A stretch of 64,000 nucleotides of DNA from Aeoliella mucimassa (GTDB lineage: Bacteria > Planctomycetota > Planctomycetia > Pirellulales > Lacipirellulaceae). Location: assembly GCF_007748035.1 (NCBI RefSeq), contig NZ_CP036278.1, positions 3,038,001-3,102,000 of the forward strand, written 5' to 3'. Each line of letters opens with the position of its first letter. The stretch's first letter is position 1. Below the pieces are notes generated by a model. The model was not told the DNA's origin and did not search any database. It saw only the letters and a list, made by a program, of their open reading frames with translations. The translations under genes and the position numbers were made by a program. Shown piece after piece: positions 21,459 to 31,135 of this stretch.

Positions 21459-22686
21459 ACGTCCGCTCCTTTTATCTATTACAGGTTGGGTATTACGCAA
21501 GAGATGGCGGGACAATCAGTCAGGCCCCCCACCGCGTTCTGTCATGTACGTACGAATACCATACTGATGTTCACTGTCGGATGCAAGTCTTTTTTTCGGC
21601 GAGTTTTTTGCCTGAAACAGCCAGTTTTTGCCCTCCTGGCCAATTTTCAGTGAGATAAACTGGGCGAAATATGCTGGTCGCACCCGTTGGGGAGACTTTT
21701 GATGGTCCGCTGCTTTTCCGAGTACTCGCCCGATTTCTGCTGTTCACTAGACCACGCGGAGTACCCCATGTAGGGGGTGTGGCTGTTCCCTTTTTTGCCT
21801 TTCCTAGGCTGAAATCTGGCTAAAAAGGGGTGCATTGATCCATCCATGCGGTGGGGAGCCCCCAGGGGACCGGCGCTCGTCGGCGACCCTATTACGCAAG
21901 CTGGGCCGGGCCAGGTCCGAGAAGTCGGAGAGAATCTTGCCACTCGTCTCGGGCTGGCAACTTGGGAATCCACGGCGACGAATCAGCGCGTATAGCGGAC
22001 TTTTTGCTAGGAATTGGCCACAGGACGTGTTCTAATGAGCAGGTGTTTAAGGCTGTTGGCTTCTAGGTGTAAGGAGGTTTGAGATGTAATGCTTGTTTTC
22101 ATGCCAGACGACTAGCAACACGCAGGCAAGTGGTTGCTTGCGGGGCGTTCGCTGCTGCGCGCGTTGGTAAAGCGGTGGTGGGGCTGCGTCGCTGGAAGCT
22201 CCTGGACCCACCCTACTACCCTTTCTAACTCCCAACTTCCAACCCCTAACTCCCAACCCAAAATAGATTCCCACCCATGGGAATCTATTTTGGGCAACTA
22301 TCGCGGAGCTGTCGATGCAACTCATTACTGGTAAACGACTTGCGAGTGTTACCCGCCGCGAAAATAGATTCCCACTCGATGCGTTTTGGGGAATGGGAAT
22401 CTATTCGCAGTCGAAAACCACTGGTTTTATAGCGTGGGCACAGATTCAATTTTCCCATCGGTGGGAAAATTGGGAATCTATTCGTGAACGGTGGGAATCT
22501 ATCCCGTCCGAGTCTGGAAGCGAAAGGTATTGGTCGGATTGGGTGAGCAGCTGGAAAGGTTAGCTTGAATAGGATAGTAATTGCCGACTGACGTCCTACT
22601 TAAGATGGGCAGTGCTTTGGAGCAGTCGAACGAACGCGAGCAAGTTCACTCGGCTGTGTCCCTTACTTGATAATTCGAGAACGCAA
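21459..22686. other. 1.2-kb non-coding region between recA and a membrane protein gene
   Basis: No convincing gene. Short open frames in both strands lack ribosome sites and protein-like composition. The recA promoter must lie at its left end. The right part (22225-22510) holds short direct and inverted repeats listed separately. No tRNA, LexA-type box or other recognised element was seen. Confidence 0.6.
22257..22502. repeat. Cluster of TGGGAATCTATT inverted and direct repeats
   Basis: The 12-mer TGGGAATCTATT occurs on the plus strand at 22278, 22394 and 22471, an 11-mer version at 22492, and its reverse complement at 22262 and 22363. The first pair forms a perfect 17-bp stem (22257-22273 with 22278-22294) around a 4-nt loop CCCA. 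A second looser pair is 22361-22374 with 22394-22405. A separate perfect 11-bp hairpin (CAATTTTCCCA, loop TCGG) is at 22447-22472. The spacing is irregular (about 80-115 bp between pairs). Confidence 0.85.
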
Positions 22687-23490
22687 ATGGATTCAGAAGA
22701 GAGTTTAAGCATGGCAGCCAAGGAGCCTTTGGCCGAAATCGATTTCTCTAGATATCGCACCGAAGACCTGGTGGACCAATTGGTGGAACTAATCAGCGTG
22801 CCCGGGGCTATTCGAAAAGTGTTGAAGACGATCGGCTGGGTCCTTTTGCTGGCAACCATTGCTTGTGGACTGATGCGTAGCTATGCCGAACTGTCGCTTC
22901 TGCCTTGGCTGGTCTGCAGCGTGTACGCGTTGCTGGCGGCCGTGGTGTTTGGAGGTGCGCTGGGAGTGCTCCGAGTGATTCGCGCAGGGCTGAAGAACAT
23001 ACAGGGCATCTTGGTATGTAGTCTCGATGTCACCCGCAAGGCTGCTGACGACTACCAGAAGCTTGGCAATGCCGAAGTACGTTTGCCCAGTGGGAGCGAA
23101 CTTTTACTACAGGTCGAGCGCAAAGTGATCGATCCGGCGCTCCAGCGGGCGGTGCGGTCGGCATTTGGCCGGTTGGGGGGCCCGATCTCGTGGGCTTACC
23201 GGCGGACGATTGGGTCGGCGGTCTCGAGCCTGGTAACTCGACTCGGCAAAAGCAAGTCGCCTGAAGAGAGGGAAAACGAAGCGACCCGCTCGACGCTTCG
23301 TGCTCTCGCAGGGCTAAATCAGTACTCCGCGCGCATCGAGTCGTTTGCCAATTCGGCGACTGAAATGGTCGAACGACTGGGCCAGCGGCTTCGGTTCTAC
23401 GCGATGTTTCCCTTGTGGGCGCTCTATGCAGTAGTATTAGGGATAGCATCGGTGCCTGTGGTCGTGATTTTGTACCTAGGAGCTCAATGA
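22687..23490 (+). CDS. Membrane protein of unknown function
   Basis: 267 residues with two hydrophobic N-terminal segments (about 48-65 and 73-100), a long amphipathic/charged middle, and one C-terminal segment (about 240-265, LWALYAVVLGIASVPVVVILYL). No family recognised. ATG at 22687 is preferred because the upstream in-frame residues look non-native. Its TGA overlaps the ATG of the glycosidase gene, so the two are translationally coupled. Confidence 0.7.
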   Translation: MDSEESLSMAAKEPLAEIDFSRYRTEDLVDQLVELISVPGAIRKVLKTIGWVLLLATIACGLMRSYAELSLLPWLVCSVYALLAAVVFGGALGVLRVIRAGLKNIQGILVCSLDVTRKAADDYQKLGNAEVRLPSGSELLLQVERKVIDPALQRAVRSAFGRLGGPISWAYRRTIGSAVSSLVTRLGKSKSPEERENEATRSTLRALAGLNQYSARIESFANSATEMVERLGQRLRFYAMFPLWALYAVVLGIASVPVVVILYLGAQ

Positions 23491-26192
23491 TGATTCGTAC
23501 CAAGTTGCAAGTACTTATCGCCCTCCCGTTTCTGATCGTTACGTTGTTGCCTGCCGCTCGTGGGGACAATGGCAGCGGCTACGTGTGGTTGGAGGCCGAA
23601 AAGGCAACGAACAAGCGAGTGACTTACAACAATTGGTACGACGACGTGAAAAAGGATTCTCTTTCGGGGGGAAGCTGGCTCACGAATTTCGATAACAACA
23701 AACAGGGAACCGCCGAGCTGCACTTCTCGATCGACAAAGCTGGGGACTATACCTTCTGGCTCCGCGCGAATCCGGTGAAGTCGCATTTGTCTTACCAAAT
23801 CGACGATGGCGATTGGCAAGATGTAGATTTCTCACTCGATACTCGAGGGCAGATGAACATTGCCAGCAACGATCAACCCGATTTGCGATTTATCGCTTGG
23901 GTGAAAATCGGCAACGTAGAACTCTCCGAAGGTCAGCACTCGTTGGCCTTACGCATGGATAGCGAACTCTCCAACCATGGTGGTATCGACTGCGCCGTGT
24001 TTACTTCGGTGCCGTTCATTCCCAGTGGCATCACTAAGCCTGTGGCGATGGACGGCCCTGCGGAACCCGATGAGTGGTTTCCGGTGATGATGGATGTCGA
24101 TCCGTTGTCGCCGAAGTCGATTATCGACGTGAGCGCGCTGATCGATGCTCCTGCTGGTAAGCACGGGTTTCTCAAACGCGATAAAGATGCGATGCGATTT
24201 GAGAACGATCAGCAGCCGAGCAAGTTCTGGGGAGTAGGTGCTCATCCGCTGGGGAATACCCCAGAGCAAATGGACGCAACCGCTGCTTGGTTCCGCAAGC
24301 ATGGAATCAACATGGTTAGGCAGCATACCGTGATCAATGCGGTCGGGTTGTTTGACGATCAAGGGAAGCTCGATCCAGAGAGGGTCGATCGTTACGACCG
24401 GTGGTTTGCAGCACTTAAGCAACAGGGGATTTATAGCACGTGGTCGGTGGTCTACCCGCATCATGGGGTATTCCTGCGTTCGGAAGATCTTGATGATGAT
24501 CTGTTTGCTGAATTGGATGCCGAAGACGCGTCGCGCGACGGTACAAAAGAGCCCATCGTATCGAACGATTACATCAACATTGATCGACGCATCCAAGACG
24601 TGGCCTGGAAGTATTTTGAGGCGATGCTGAATCACAAGAATCCCTATACCGGGCTGGCCTATAAAGACGATCCGGCGCTAGCCGTAATGGAAGTGCAGAA
24701 TGAAAGTAACGTGTTCTTCTACACGTTTAATTCGCTCGTGCAGGATGGCAAGATGCCAGGGCTATCGCGCGACATGCGGAAACGTTTTCATGATTTCGTG
24801 ATCAAGAAATACGGGTCGCAGGAGGATGCGGTCAAGACTTGGGGTCGTAGCATGAAGGGAGATGACTGGCAGCAGGGCGAACTCGAACTCATGGGCGCCT
24901 ACCATTGGGGTAGCGATGGGCCGCTGTACGAGTACGCGGGGCAAGATCGCCGATGTGGTGATTACATCGAGTTCCTCACCGATGTTCAGCGCGAGTACTA
25001 CGAGCGCCGCATTCAGCAGATGCGCGATGCGGGCTTCCAAGGAGTCACGGTTACCACCGCTTGGCGATCAGGAGGGCCTGGGGCGAGTCTTGCTAATCTG
25101 TACTGCGATGCTGCGGGCGATAGCATCGATCGGCATAACTATTTCGGTGGCGGCGAAGGTGGCCATCGCATCATGCAAGGCAACGTGAATACGAAGACCC
25201 ACTTGGGAGATCCCGGGCTGGGGTTGCTTTCGGTGGGGATGTTTCAAGTGGGAGACCACCCGTTTTCGTACAGTGAGTGGTCGCATATGCCGCCGAACCC
25301 CTGGAAGGCGGAAGCAGCGCCGCTGGTCGCTTTCTATGGTCTTGGGCTGCAGGGATGGGATGCTAGTTATCACTTCATGATGAACGACACACGCATCGGC
25401 GATGGTTGGCCGAAGCAAAGCAAGTACGTAACGAACACGCCGCACTACATTGGTCAGTTCCCTGCTCTGGCGTTTGCGATCTACAACGGACATATCGCCC
25501 AAGCCGATACGATTGCCTTGCGAAGGGCGACCAGCGAGGAGATGTTCGCTGGGCGCGATGTGCTGGGGCAATCGCTGGCTGGTGGGGAACACGACGCAAA
25601 AGAGCTAGTCGGCAAGGGAGTGACCCCGCCTGCAGCGCTAGCCGCGGGACGAGTGACCATTGAGTTTGAGGAAGGGGAGTCGGAGATCTCCGGATTCGAG
25701 TCGTTGCACGACGTGGAAGCGAAGACGATTCGTTCGACCACCGGGGAACTCGTCTGGCGATATGGGGAGCGAATCGTCGAGGTCCGCTCGCCGAAAACGC
25801 AGGGAGTGATCGGATTCGCCGAGAACCAGGTGATTCGCTTGCCATCGGTAGCGGTGAAGACTTCGACTCCGTTTGTGTCGCTGCTGTTCACTCCGCTGGA
25901 CAATGCGGAGCTGAAAGACTCGAAGCATATTCTGATTACCGCGATGGCTCGCGAGAAACAAACCGGCAGCGAGTTCAACGACGATTGGTCGCAACTCATC
26001 AACGAGGGCCGTCCGCCGCTGTTGATGGAGCCTGTGCAATCGCTGGTGTTGATCGCGGGCGATAAGCCGAAGAGTGTGCGCCCTGTGGATTTGTACGGGG
26101 TTCCTCGCGACGAATTGTTGCCGGTGAATGAGAATGGCACGTTCAAGATCGATGGCACCTGGCGCACTTACTATTACGAAGTGATTCGTTAG
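23487..26192 (+). CDS. Secreted clan GH-A glycoside hydrolase with N-terminal carbohydrate-binding-like domain
   Basis: About 901 residues. Signal peptide (residues 1-26) followed by a CBM-like beta-sandwich (YVWLEAEKATNKRV...AGDYTFWLRA; about 30-170). A TIM-barrel region (about 210-640) has the clan GH-A acid/base pattern AVMEVQNESNVFF and a later Glu in FSYSEWSHMPP as candidate nucleophile. A C-terminal beta-rich domain (about 690-900) follows. Related to GH5/GH42-type enzymes acting on plant or algal polysaccharides; the exact family and substrate cannot be assigned by eye. Start ATGATG at 23487/23490 with AGGAG just upstream. Overlaps the preceding gene. Confidence 0.8.
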   Translation: MMIRTKLQVLIALPFLIVTLLPAARGDNGSGYVWLEAEKATNKRVTYNNWYDDVKKDSLSGGSWLTNFDNNKQGTAELHFSIDKAGDYTFWLRANPVKSHLSYQIDDGDWQDVDFSLDTRGQMNIASNDQPDLRFIAWVKIGNVELSEGQHSLALRMDSELSNHGGIDCAVFTSVPFIPSGITKPVAMDGPAEPDEWFPVMMDVDPLSPKSIIDVSALIDAPAGKHGFLKRDKDAMRFENDQQPSKFWGVGAHPLGNTPEQMDATAAWFRKHGINMVRQHTVINAVGLFDDQGKLDPERVDRYDRWFAALKQQGIYSTWSVVYPHHGVFLRSEDLDDDLFAELDAEDASRDGTKEPIVSNDYINIDRRIQDVAWKYFEAMLNHKNPYTGLAYKDDPALAVMEVQNESNVFFYTFNSLVQDGKMPGLSRDMRKRFHDFVIKKYGSQEDAVKTWGRSMKGDDWQQGELELMGAYHWGSDGPLYEYAGQDRRCGDYIEFLTDVQREYYERRIQQMRDAGFQGVTVTTAWRSGGPGASLANLYCDAAGDSIDRHNYFGGGEGGHRIMQGNVNTKTHLGDPGLGLLSVGMFQVGDHPFSYSEWSHMPPNPWKAEAAPLVAFYGLGLQGWDASYHFMMNDTRIGDGWPKQSKYVTNTPHYIGQFPALAFAIYNGHIAQADTIALRRATSEEMFAGRDVLGQSLAGGEHDAKELVGKGVTPPAALAAGRVTIEFEEGESEISGFESLHDVEAKTIRSTTGELVWRYGERIVEVRSPKTQGVIGFAENQVIRLPSVAVKTSTPFVSLLFTPLDNAELKDSKHILITAMAREKQTGSEFNDDWSQLINEGRPPLLMEPVQSLVLIAGDKPKSVRPVDLYGVPRDELLPVNENGTFKIDGTWRTYYYEVIR

Positions 26193-26369
26193 CGATGCTC
26201 CGAGGGAGGGATATTGGAGACCAGCAGGGGCAGAATAACTATCCGCAGAAGCTGGCAGATTTTTTGGAGATATCAGAACCATACTGGGGTATTGGGCGTA
26301 CCAAGAGTCGGAACGAGAATAGGCGAGGCCTACTGTAGATTCACTACCTGCCCCCCTGCCCCGCCTGCC

Positions 26370-27275
26370 ATGAAATCACCGATGCCCTTTCTCTCCCAAA
26401 AACTGGGAGAGCTCGACCGCCTATTGCGCGGCGACGCGACCCGCCCTTCGCAACTTACTAGCGACCAGCTTCAGATCTCCGCTCGCGGTTTAGCGATCGT
26501 AGCCTTGATTCTGTCGATGTTTTACGGCCTGTGCATGGGGTCGTACTCGCTACTGAAAACGCCAACTCACGGAATAGACGATCCTTTCGGCCCGTACTTA
26601 CAAGTGTTGGCATCGATGATCAAAGTGCCAGCGCTGTTTGGACTTACATTGATTATCACGCTTCCGTCGCTGTATGTATTTAATGCGCTGGTCGGCTCAC
26701 GGCTATCACTGCTCGGCATGATGCGTCTGCTGGTGGCTTCGCTTTCAATCAACATCACCGTGCTGGCTGCGATGGGAACGATTGTCGCGTTCTTCTCGCT
26801 GACGACGACCAGCTACTCGTTCATCTTGCTGTTGAATGTGGCTGTGTTTACGGTATCGGGCGTCTTGGGGTTGCTGTTTCTGCTGCAAACTCTCCATCGC
26901 CTGAGCGTGGTGAACTCCATCAGCAAGCTTACCGCGTTTAGCAGTCCCAGCCCGTTTGTGAATGTTATTGAAGAGCAGTCTCAAGACGAGTCTGAACTCG
27001 AGACACCTTCCGAGGAAGCTGCGACAGAACCAAGTAACAAGATCGACGATAGCGCACTCGACATGCCTGAAGGCCAAACCTTAGGGCATCATACGCAGAT
27101 TGTGTTTCGTTGTTGGATTGTGCTGTTCTCGTTGGTGGGTGCCCAAATGGGATGGGTGTTGCGCCCCTTTATCGGCTCACCCGATATGCCGTTCACGTTC
27201 TTTCGGGCGCGGGAATCGAACTTCTTTACGGAAGTATTCCATACGTTGGTGAACTTCGTGCTAGGTGGTGGTTGA
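26370..27275 (+). CDS. Multi-pass membrane protein, first of a tandem paralogous pair
   Basis: 301 residues with about six hydrophobic segments. It shares with the next protein the blocks GxxMGSY, IKVPxL, LTLPxxxVFxxLVG and the C-terminal WxLRPFxGxPxxPxTFFR (here WVLRPFIGSPDMPFTFFR). A hydrophilic insert (about residues 185-230, ESELETPSEEAATEPS) splits the membrane part and is absent from the paralogue. The ATG at 26370 is preferred to an upstream in-frame ATG at 26214. Its stop TGA shares a base with the next ATG. Function unknown. Confidence 0.75.
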   Translation: MKSPMPFLSQKLGELDRLLRGDATRPSQLTSDQLQISARGLAIVALILSMFYGLCMGSYSLLKTPTHGIDDPFGPYLQVLASMIKVPALFGLTLIITLPSLYVFNALVGSRLSLLGMMRLLVASLSINITVLAAMGTIVAFFSLTTTSYSFILLLNVAVFTVSGVLGLLFLLQTLHRLSVVNSISKLTAFSSPSPFVNVIEEQSQDESELETPSEEAATEPSNKIDDSALDMPEGQTLGHHTQIVFRCWIVLFSLVGAQMGWVLRPFIGSPDMPFTFFRARESNFFTEVFHTLVNFVLGGG

Positions 27276-27997
27276 TGTTCTCGGTACCCTTGATCTTCAA
27301 GCAGGTCCACCGACCCATCGCCCGCCTGATTCACAACGCCAACGATGTGCTTCGACGGGCCGAGTGGACCACCGACGCGGAACGTTGGCAAACCGCCCTG
27401 CCCCGGCTGGTGGTCTGCATCGTTGTGTTTGCTTTCGTCTTTGGCGCGTCGATGGGCTCCTACCGAGGTTTCACCGGGCAGTCGCAGTGGCTTCTACAGA
27501 TGACCTACTCGGCGATCAAAGTGCCGATCTTGCTATGCGGGTCGTTTGCGTTGACGTTGCCACCCTTCTTTGTGTTCAGTAGCCTGGTCGGCTTGCGGGC
27601 TGGATTTGGTCCGATGGTACGAGCGTTGGCTGCAGCTCAAGCGGGGTTGGCGGTGACGTTGTCGTCGCTCGCGCCGCTAACACTAGTGGTGTATGCCTCG
27701 ACGACGGAATACGACATCGCACTATTGAGCAGCGCTCTACTGTTTGGCGTCGCTGGCATTGCCGGGCAAGCGATTCTGCGTTGGCACTGTCGCCCGCTGA
27801 TTGCCAGCAATCCGCGCTGGCGCAAACTGCTGGTGCTGTGGGCGACGGTTTACGCACTGGTTGCCATTCAGTTGGCGTGGCTCTTGCGGCCGTTTTTCGG
27901 TGCGCCGAATGTGCCGGTCACGTTCTTCCGCCCGCAGGCGTGGGATAATGCCTACGTGATGATGCTAAGACTGGTTTGGCGAACGTTATTCGAATAA
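27275..27997 (+). CDS. Multi-pass membrane protein, second of a tandem paralogous pair
   Basis: 240 residues, about six hydrophobic segments, carrying the same blocks as its neighbour (GASMGSYRG, AIKVPILL, LTLPPFFVFSSLVGLR, WLLRPFFGAPNVPVTFFR). It is translationally coupled through the TGATG overlap. The pair probably arose by duplication and may form a heteromeric membrane complex. I recognise the LRPF-G-P-TFFR motif from uncharacterised bacterial membrane proteins but know of no function. Confidence 0.75.
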   Translation: MFSVPLIFKQVHRPIARLIHNANDVLRRAEWTTDAERWQTALPRLVVCIVVFAFVFGASMGSYRGFTGQSQWLLQMTYSAIKVPILLCGSFALTLPPFFVFSSLVGLRAGFGPMVRALAAAQAGLAVTLSSLAPLTLVVYASTTEYDIALLSSALLFGVAGIAGQAILRWHCRPLIASNPRWRKLLVLWATVYALVAIQLAWLLRPFFGAPNVPVTFFRPQAWDNAYVMMLRLVWRTLFE

Positions 27998-28016
27998 ACC
28001 GCTCCACCGAACAGGC

Positions 28017-29582
28017 CTAGGTGTAGATTACCTCAACTGGAACTCGCGAATGCAAGGAGTAAAGGTCGTTTCGGCGGTCTTGCAGTGGTTTGACGCTACC
28101 GAGATCTCGCTGCACAGCGAGATCGTTGAGGTCCAGTTCTGCAATGACGACCGTTTCACAGTTAGGATCGGCCTCGGCCATAATGCCGTCTTTGGGAAAT
28201 GCCACGTCGCAAGGCGTACAAACGGCTGCCTGACCATAATTTACCAGAAAACTACGAACCTGAGGCAAATTGCCAACGCAACCGGCAATCACCACATAGA
28301 TGACGTTCTCGATGGCTCTCGCTTGAGCACAGTAGCGAATGCGATGGTAGCTTTTGCGTTCGTCGGTAGCAAACGGAACAAACAGCACGTCGATGCCGGC
28401 TACTGTGAGTAGACGCGCTAGCTCGGGGAACTCCACATCGTAGCAAATCAAAATACCAATGCGTCCCATCGGAGTATCGAACACACGAAGCTTATCGCCA
28501 GGTTGAATATCGTAATAGTGTCGCTCGACCGAGGTGATGTGAATTTTTTCTTGTGTATAGACTTTGCCAGCCGGAGTGAATAAATGAGCAATGTTTCGCA
28601 GTTCGCCGTCTACATCAACAGGGTGTGAGCCGGCAATGATATGAAGTCCATGTTTCGTTGCTTGTTCAGTAAACAGTTCCAGGTATTTCTCGTGATATCT
28701 GGCTACCTCGCGTACCGCATGTAGCGAGTCCATATCGGGGGGGAGCATGCTGAAAAGTTGAGCGGTAAACAACTCGGGAAGCAAAAGAAAATGGCAATGG
28801 TATTCGTCGGCTGTTTCGGCAAAAAACTCTACTTGCATCACCAGCTGCTCCCAGCTTGTGATCGGCCGAATTTCGTACTGTGCCGCGCAGACACGCATTT
28901 TTCGCACCGGTCGGTTAATGGGCGAAGCCGCGATCATCCGCTTGGCAGGATCAAACGCTTTGTTTTCAAACTCCAGATAGGTCGCGTAGTTCATGCTTTC
29001 GCCATCGCTCAGGTAGGCATAGTGCACGCTCTTCACGTCATAGCCAGCCTTTAAGTGAGCCGATAAAGCCATGTCCTTCAGTTGGCCCGCTTTGACCAAT
29101 TCGATGTATCTTTGTGGCGATAGCTTTTTCGAGTGTTCGGCGTAGCCTGGAATTCGCCCACCGGCTACCATACGACGCAGGTTCAAACGCTTGAGTAGTG
29201 TTTTTCGTCGTTGATAGAGCTTGCCGGCAACTCCCTGTCCACGATAGTCGGGATGAACGGCGATGTCGGAGCCATACAATGTATCGCCACTGGGATCGTG
29301 GGTGCTGAACGTGCCGCAACCGGTGATCTCGTTGTAGGAGTACCAAGGGGAATCGTCATCCAGCAGCACGATCAGCGACGTAGAATACCCGGCTATTTTC
29401 CCATCGATCTCGGCCAGAAACTGTCCCTCAGGGAACGTGTCGAGTTGCATCTCGAGCTTACGTGAGTCGCTTAAGCTATCACGGTCAATGTGAGGATACG
29501 CAGCATTTTGACACTCCACGATGCTGGGGATATCCGATTTTTTCCATCGTCGAACCTTGATATTTGAAGATGTTTTGGCCAT
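28017..29582 (-). CDS. Fusion of GNAT acetyltransferase and nitrilase-type carbon-nitrogen hydrolase
   Basis: 521 residues. The N-terminal GNAT domain (about 8-205) has the acetyl-CoA loop VHPDYRGQGVAGKLYQRR. The C-terminal nitrilase-superfamily domain (about 228-505) keeps the Glu-Lys-Cys triad: LLPELFTAQLF, YTQEKIHIT and GILICYDVEFPE. This fused form is widespread in bacteria and annotated as a bifunctional enzyme; its substrates are not known. One could imagine an amide being hydrolysed and the product amine acetylated, but that is inference. Convergent with the preceding membrane gene. Confidence 0.92.
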   Translation of the reverse strand: MAKTSSNIKVRRWKKSDIPSIVECQNAAYPHIDRDSLSDSRKLEMQLDTFPEGQFLAEIDGKIAGYSTSLIVLLDDDSPWYSYNEITGCGTFSTHDPSGDTLYGSDIAVHPDYRGQGVAGKLYQRRKTLLKRLNLRRMVAGGRIPGYAEHSKKLSPQRYIELVKAGQLKDMALSAHLKAGYDVKSVHYAYLSDGESMNYATYLEFENKAFDPAKRMIAASPINRPVRKMRVCAAQYEIRPITSWEQLVMQVEFFAETADEYHCHFLLLPELFTAQLFSMLPPDMDSLHAVREVARYHEKYLELFTEQATKHGLHIIAGSHPVDVDGELRNIAHLFTPAGKVYTQEKIHITSVERHYYDIQPGDKLRVFDTPMGRIGILICYDVEFPELARLLTVAGIDVLFVPFATDERKSYHRIRYCAQARAIENVIYVVIAGCVGNLPQVRSFLVNYGQAAVCTPCDVAFPKDGIMAEADPNCETVVIAELDLNDLAVQRDLGSVKPLQDRRNDLYSLHSRVPVEVIYT

Positions 29583-30094
29583 TTACTATCGCAGACCTGT
29601 GGTTTCTGGAGATCAATCAAAAGCAAGCATTGTATGCGTTATTGGCAAGAAGCGTGAAGTTCAAAGTTCGCTTAGATGTTCTGCAACATTCTCGGTGGGC
29701 AGCACCTAGTCAGTTGGGAAGGCTAGCCATTGCTTGAAAACATCTGTTGATTTCAGCCTTGGATCAATGAGATGATCGTGCAGGTGTAACCACAATGCGG
29801 GGAAGATTATCATTTCAAGCAATTACTTCTGTCACTAGCTGAGAGTAGCGAAGAATCCACTCGCCTAGGTGACTGTTGTAAGGTAGTCGTGAGTAGTTTC
29901 GGCGACACCTAAAACCAGCCAGGTAGCCGAAAAATAAGTAGCTAGCGATCAGGAAAACTTGAGAAAGGACATGATTCTTGTACAAATCGCCTTTGGTCGA
30001 GTGGAGAAGAATCCGCTATAATTTACGACCATTTATAGGGCATTTGTCCGCTTGTTTTAGCTTGTTTTGCATCGCTGTTAACTGAGAGCCCGCC
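29583..30094. other. 512-bp intergenic region, nothing recognised
   Basis: Between the divergent GNAT-nitrilase and UVR-motif genes; it must contain both promoters. No gene, RNA or strong dyad is visible. Confidence 0.5.
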
Positions 30095-30892
30095 GTGTCG
30101 CCCGATATTGATCCGATTCTTCGTGACTGGGAATTCCTGCCAGACGATGTCACGGTTCGTTCCATTACGACTGAAGCCGGGGAAGAACGGATTCAGCTTC
30201 GCCTGGAGCTTGGAATTCTTCAAATGTACGTCGATGGCCGCCCGGATGGAAAGAGAATTCACGATTGCGAATCGTGGCTCGAGTATCACCAAAAACAACA
30301 GCTAGCTCATGACCAACAGAATCCCGATTCTGCGAGGTACTTGCTTCAACCCGAAGACTGTGCTGAACTACTGCGAGAAGGCGTGCAGTATTATCATCGA
30401 TATTTGAGTTTTTGGCATTTGGGACGTTATGAACTGTGTGCACGCGATACCACACGCAACCTCCAGTTGTTTGCATTTGTGAGAAACCATGCAAAGCATG
30501 ATCGCGACAAACTACAGTTTGACCAATGGCGTCCTTATGTCACCATGATGCATGCCCGTGCTGTCGCCACCCCACTGGCGGATTTGGAAGAGTGGGAAGC
30601 AGCGATCCATGTGATCGACTCGGGTATTCGTGGGCTGGAGGAGTTTCTCGTGGACTACGGGCAGGAGGAACACGCCGATCGGTTGAGCGAATTGCAGTTC
30701 TTACGACGGTGGAGAAAAGACCTACTTTCTAAGAGTGGAGAAGAAAGCGACGAGGACGAATCGGGAGACCCAGTCGACCAAATCCGCCAGCAACTTGAGC
30801 AGGCGATTGCCGAGGAACGCTATGAGGAAGCTGCAGAATTAAGAGACCAATTGCGGCAATTGCAGGATCCTCGCCCTCCCCATCTGCCGTAG
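30095..30892 (+). CDS. UVR-motif (UvrB/UvrC-like) protein
   Basis: 265 residues beginning with GTG (MSPDIDPILRDWEFLPDD). The first ~220 residues are mixed alpha/beta then helical (TPR-like character in the middle) with no recognised domain. The C-terminus (about 225-260) is a UVR motif: QIRQQLEQAIAEERYEEAAELRDQLRQL. UVR motifs mediate helical-hairpin contacts, as between UvrB and UvrC or in McsA/Clp adaptors. The role is therefore probably as an adaptor, but no partner gene is adjacent. No ATG alternative precedes the conserved N-terminus. Confidence 0.8.
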   Translation: MSPDIDPILRDWEFLPDDVTVRSITTEAGEERIQLRLELGILQMYVDGRPDGKRIHDCESWLEYHQKQQLAHDQQNPDSARYLLQPEDCAELLREGVQYYHRYLSFWHLGRYELCARDTTRNLQLFAFVRNHAKHDRDKLQFDQWRPYVTMMHARAVATPLADLEEWEAAIHVIDSGIRGLEEFLVDYGQEEHADRLSELQFLRRWRKDLLSKSGEESDEDESGDPVDQIRQQLEQAIAEERYEEAAELRDQLRQLQDPRPPHLP

Positions 30893-31135
30893 TGCGCACA
30901 GCAAACATCGAATCACGCAGAAGTTCCATTTCGATCTTATGTGACGCTTCTGTTCTGGACGTTTAGATAGCAGAATAGTAGTGAAAAGCATCGATTCGTG
31001 TTTTTTGGTTGAGACTAGCTGTTATTTTTCTAACATTTAGGTTTAATTGCTCTAATAGTATCACGTATCGCACGCAGCCAGGCTTTACTGGACCCTCTCA
31101 TTCAAGGCAGATTCTGCAACAGGAGGTTTAGGCCC

